From: Halomonas halophila
Lineage (GTDB): Bacteria; Pseudomonadota; Gammaproteobacteria; Pseudomonadales; Halomonadaceae
DNA: 64,000 nucleotides
Reading direction: 5' to 3'
NCBI RefSeq assembly: GCF_030406665.1
Contig: NZ_CP129121.1
Coordinates: 1,922,001-1,986,000 of the forward strand
Shown here: piece by piece, positions 62,665 to 64,000 of the stretch
Layout: each line of letters starts with the position of its first letter
Position numbering within the stretch: position 1 is the stretch's first letter
The notes under the pieces: model-generated
Told to the model about the DNA's origin: nothing
The model's input: the letters and a program-made list of their open reading frames with translations, nothing else
Databases searched by the model: none
Program-made: the position numbers and the translations under genes

Positions 62665-64000
62665 GTGGCGGCCAGCGTCACCTCGATATCATGACCGGTC
62701 TGCTCGGCCCAGCGTTCGATCTCGGCCTTGAGGGCCTGTTGGGCATGGGGCTCGCCATGCACCAGGCGCACGTGACGCGGCGGGTGGCGCATGCGTTTGA
62801 CGAAGTTGAGCAGGTCGTGCTGGTCCGCGTGGGCGGAGTAGCCGCTGACGGTCTCGATGCGCGCGCGAATGTCGACCCGCTGGCCGTCGAGTTCCACCCA
62901 GCCGCCGCGGGGGCCGTAGTGCTGAATGTCGCGACCCGGCGTGCCGGCGCCCTGATAGCCGATGAACACCACGGCGTGGCGCTCGTCGGGCAGCATGCGC
63001 GTGAGGTAGTTGACCACCCGGCCGCCGGTGGCCATGCCGCTGGCGGCGATCACCACCGCGGGGCGGTGGCTGGTGGCCAGGTAGTCGACGGTGCGCTGAT
63101 GCTCCTCGTGGCTGGCCACGGTGTAGAGGTTCTCGAAGCTGAGCGGGTGGCGGCCGCCGCGTAGCCGGCGATGGGCCTCGGCGTCCCACCAGGGCTTGAG
63201 CTGGCGGTAGACCTCGGTAAAGCGCGCCGCCAGCGGTGAGTCGACGATGACCTCCAGGTCCTCCCAGGGGCCGGCGGCACCGCGGTGGATCAGCCCTTCC
63301 AGCTCGTAGAGCAGCTCCTGGGTACGGCCGATGCTGAAGGCCGGCACGATCACCGTGCCGCCGTTTTCCAGGGCACGGTCGATGGCCGCCTTCAGCCGGG
63401 CCTGGCGGTGCCGGCGGTCCTCGTGGCGGCGATCGCCGTAGGTGCTCTCCAGCACCAGGGTATCGGCACGATAGGGCGAGCGTGGCGCCGGCAGCAGCGG
63501 TGCATGGGGCGCGCCGAGGTCGCCGGAGAAGACGGTGCGATGCGGCTGGCCATGGGCCTTGTCGAGGCTTTCCACCTCCACATAGGCGGAACCGAGGATA
63601 TGCCCGGCCCGCTGCAGTTTGACCCGCAGGCGGTGGCGCTCGTCATCGAGGACGGTGTGCCAGGCCCGGTAGTCGAGGGGCACCAGGCGTTGCGTCACTT
63701 CCTCGAGGAAGCGCTCGATCAGGGCGCGATCGCGGGTAAAGCCGATCTTGAGGGCATCCTCGATCACCAGCGGCAGCAGCCTGGCCGAGGGCACCGAGCA
63801 GAGGATGGGCCCCTGGTAGCCCGCCGCCAGCAGGTAGGGCAGCCGGCCGATGTGGTCGATGTGCACATGGGTGGCCACCAGCGCCAGCACGTCATCGACC
63901 GGGAAGGTGACACGGTGCTGTTCCAGGCTGTCGCGGTGCTCGGCATCCTGGCCCTGGAAGAGGCCGCAATCGACCAGCAGGGCGCGGTCCGGGGCGATCT
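62649..64000 (-). CDS. Beta-CASP metallo-beta-lactamase-fold RNA hydrolase (N-terminus outside window)
   Basis: At least 450 aa; the frame continues past the right edge. Metal motif THVHIDHIG, VFSGDLGAPH and the beta-CASP signatures SGMATGGRVVNYL and SGYSAHADQHDLL show a COG1236-type RNA/DNA exonuclease or endonuclease of the CPSF/RNase J superfamily. Cytosolic. Its final codons (ATGSDP-stop) come from the palindrome copy E, just as in the alpha/beta hydrolase at 27329, so the natural C-terminus is probably changed by a few residues. Confidence 0.82.
   Translation of the reverse strand, partial: IAPDRALLVDCGLFQGQDAEHRDSLEQHRVTFPVDDVLALVATHVHIDHIGRLPYLLAAGYQGPILCSVPSARLLPLVIEDALKIGFTRDRALIERFLEEVTQRLVPLDYRAWHTVLDDERHRLRVKLQRAGHILGSAYVEVESLDKAHGQPHRTVFSGDLGAPHAPLLPAPRSPYRADTLVLESTYGDRRHEDRRHRQARLKAAIDRALENGGTVIVPAFSIGRTQELLYELEGLIHRGAAGPWEDLEVIVDSPLAARFTEVYRQLKPWWDAEAHRRLRGGRHPLSFENLYTVASHEEHQRTVDYLATSHRPAVVIAASGMATGGRVVNYLTRMLPDERHAVVFIGYQGAGTPGRDIQHYGPRGGWVELDGQRVDIRARIETVSGYSAHADQHDLLNFVKRMRHPPRHVRLVHGEPHAQQALKAEIERWAEQTGHDIEVTLAATGSDP

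Overview
This window looks like chromosomal DNA of a GC-rich gammaproteobacterium, most likely a Halomonas-type member of the Oceanospirillales. The reasons are the tig-clpP-clpX-lon-hupB-ppiD block in the usual gammaproteobacterial order, a YehZYXW-type osmolyte transporter, a branched-chain 2-oxoacid dehydrogenase operon, the fused CysNC enzyme, and high GC almost throughout. The genus is inferred from gene content only.

Layout. 1-3.7 kb: branched-chain 2-oxoacid dehydrogenase operon (E1 alpha, E1 beta, E2, then an edge-truncated gene). 3.8-7.6 kb: four-gene YehZYXW ABC transporter with overlapping genes. 7.7-14 kb: a DUF1853 gene, two small unknown genes, cysS, glnS, ppiB, lpxH. 14.1-24 kb: a CobW-family GTPase, then ppiD, hupB, lon, clpX, clpP, tig (protein folding and proteolysis). 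24.3-24.8 kb: four tRNA genes (His, His, Arg, Pro). 25-32.5 kb: folD, luxS, mtnN, a lipoprotein hydrolase, pyrC, an FAD amino-acid oxidase type protein and small unknowns.

32.5-62.3 kb is a large surface-polysaccharide region. It holds sugar-nucleotide enzymes (two paralogous UDP-glucuronate epimerase-type genes, Ugd, a WbpM/CapD-type dehydratase, another epimerase), glycosyltransferases, a small initiating phosphoglycosyltransferase, Wzx, Wzy, an O-antigen-ligase-family protein, a polysaccharide deacetylase, a PIG-L deacetylase and a sulfotransferase. Embedded in it on the same strand is a sulfate-activation set (SLC13-type permease, CysQ, CysD, CysNC). The sulfotransferase needs PAPS, CysDNC makes it and CysQ removes the by-product PAP, so the locus may make a sulfated acidic polysaccharide. 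The stretch 54.7-62.6 kb is visibly AT-rich and probably horizontally acquired. An edge-truncated beta-CASP metallo-hydrolase ends the window.

Three non-gene observations stand out. (1) Every gap of the sulfate operon contains arrays of the heptamer CTGGAAG/CTTCCAG with GCGAAGC-type mini-hairpins. One such element carries a four-helix-bundle (S23/IVP-like) gene at its centre; two others have the same arms around a centre of only about 48 bp, and that centre is inverted in one relative to the other. This looks like a small mobile element with deleted derivatives. (2) The O-antigen polymerase gene is split by a nine-base G tract; one more G would restore a full-length Wzy, so it may be phase variable. 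(3) A second palindrome family (GGGGTCAGACCC...) lies at gene 3' ends at five loci and supplies the final codons and stop of two unrelated genes.
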